NCBI GenBank assembly: GCA_025617745.1
Contig: CM046853.1
Span: forward strand, 64,179,024-64,243,023
DNA: 64,000 nucleotides
Origin: Heliocidaris erythrogramma
Lineage: Eukaryota > Echinodermata > Echinoidea > Camarodonta > Echinometridae
Reading direction: 5' to 3'
Shown here: positions 63,672 through 64,000 of the stretch, one piece after another
Layout: every line of letters begins with the position of its first letter
Position numbering within the stretch: position 1 is the first letter of the stretch
The notes under the pieces: generated by a model
Databases searched by the model: none
Seen by the model: the letters and a program-made list of their open reading frames with translations, nothing else
Told to the model about the DNA's origin: nothing
Made by a program: the position numbers and the translations under genes

Positions 63672-64000
63672 GTAAGTATATAGTAGATTTGTTTTAGATT
63701 ATGAAGAAAATTAGACGGTAATGTTATCTTGAAACTTACAGTCGCTATGGCTATGCACGCCAGTTTTTGCATGCAGTCCCATCTATTGCTTTTTGTGGGT
63801 GTTAATACGTAGTACCGGGGCTTACCAGTCAAAACGTCCCCGCGCCAAAACGTCCCCGCGCCAAAACGTCCTCGGGTGATACCAAAACGTCCCCTTTGTT
63901 CGACCAAAACGTCCCCGGGTCAAAACGTCCTCGGGTCAAAACGTCCCCGGGCTCTTTTGTGAAAAAAATATGTTGAATTCTCACCGTTATTACATCATAT
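63672..64000 (+). other. Start of THAP gene intron
   Basis: AT-rich sequence following the donor, then the CAAAACGTCC repeat. No second exon before the window ends. Confidence 0.7.
63829..63950. repeat. (CAAAACGTCCCCGSG)n short tandem repeat
   Basis: CAAAACGTCC occurs seven times in about 120 bp with spacings of 15-22 bases and CCGCGC, TCGGGT or CCGGGT between. Too short and irregular to be a CRISPR array and in an animal genome; a CpG-rich minisatellite in the THAP intron. Confidence 0.85.

Noticed and set aside
63829-63950. CRISPR-like direct repeats (CAAAACGTCC)
   Set aside because: Repeats are too short, spacers are not unique or of constant length, and the genome is eukaryotic.

Overview
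The window reads as nuclear DNA of an invertebrate animal. It has short exons split by long AT-rich introns with GT-AG borders, no operons, and a dense load of small inverted-repeat transposon remnants, microsatellites and long poly-G/poly-C runs. Several repeat families resemble ones common in marine invertebrate deuterostomes, so a sea urchin or other echinoderm is my best guess. This is an inference; nothing in the window fixes the species.

Three genes can be supported. (1) Plus strand, 9632-37478: an SR-protein kinase (SRPK) gene. Fifteen coding exons join in one frame and give 779 residues to the stop codon; the 5' exon(s) with the start codon are not identified. (2) Minus strand, 62196-46037: a Shisa-family single-pass membrane protein. 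Four exons give an intact 305-residue frame, and a fifth small exon (58650-58596) could be an alternative first exon. (3) Plus strand, 63604-63671: the first coding exon of a THAP-type zinc-finger gene that runs off the right edge.

Layout: 1-9631 holds no recognised exon and carries a 1.7 kb element with a higher-order tandem array (7555-9215). 9632-37478 is the SRPK gene, with many MITEs, two purine-rich tracts and a 130-bp minisatellite in its introns. 37479-46036 is the gap between the convergent SRPK and Shisa genes and includes a hAT-like element with a second MITE inside it. 46037-62196 is Shisa, whose introns carry two more hAT-like elements with 8-bp target duplications, a 72-bp near-perfect palindrome and two motif-rich candidate regulatory stretches. 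62197-63603 is a 1.4 kb gap between the divergent Shisa and THAP genes.

The genes are not an operon and I see no functional link between them. The most informative observations are these: the variable SRPK spacer is built from four consecutive exons that are all phase 1-1 and multiples of three, so any can be skipped in frame; the Shisa gene has a possible signal-less alternative N-terminus; and the transposon remnants include nested insertions with readable target-site duplications. I found no evidence of a wholly new multi-gene system.
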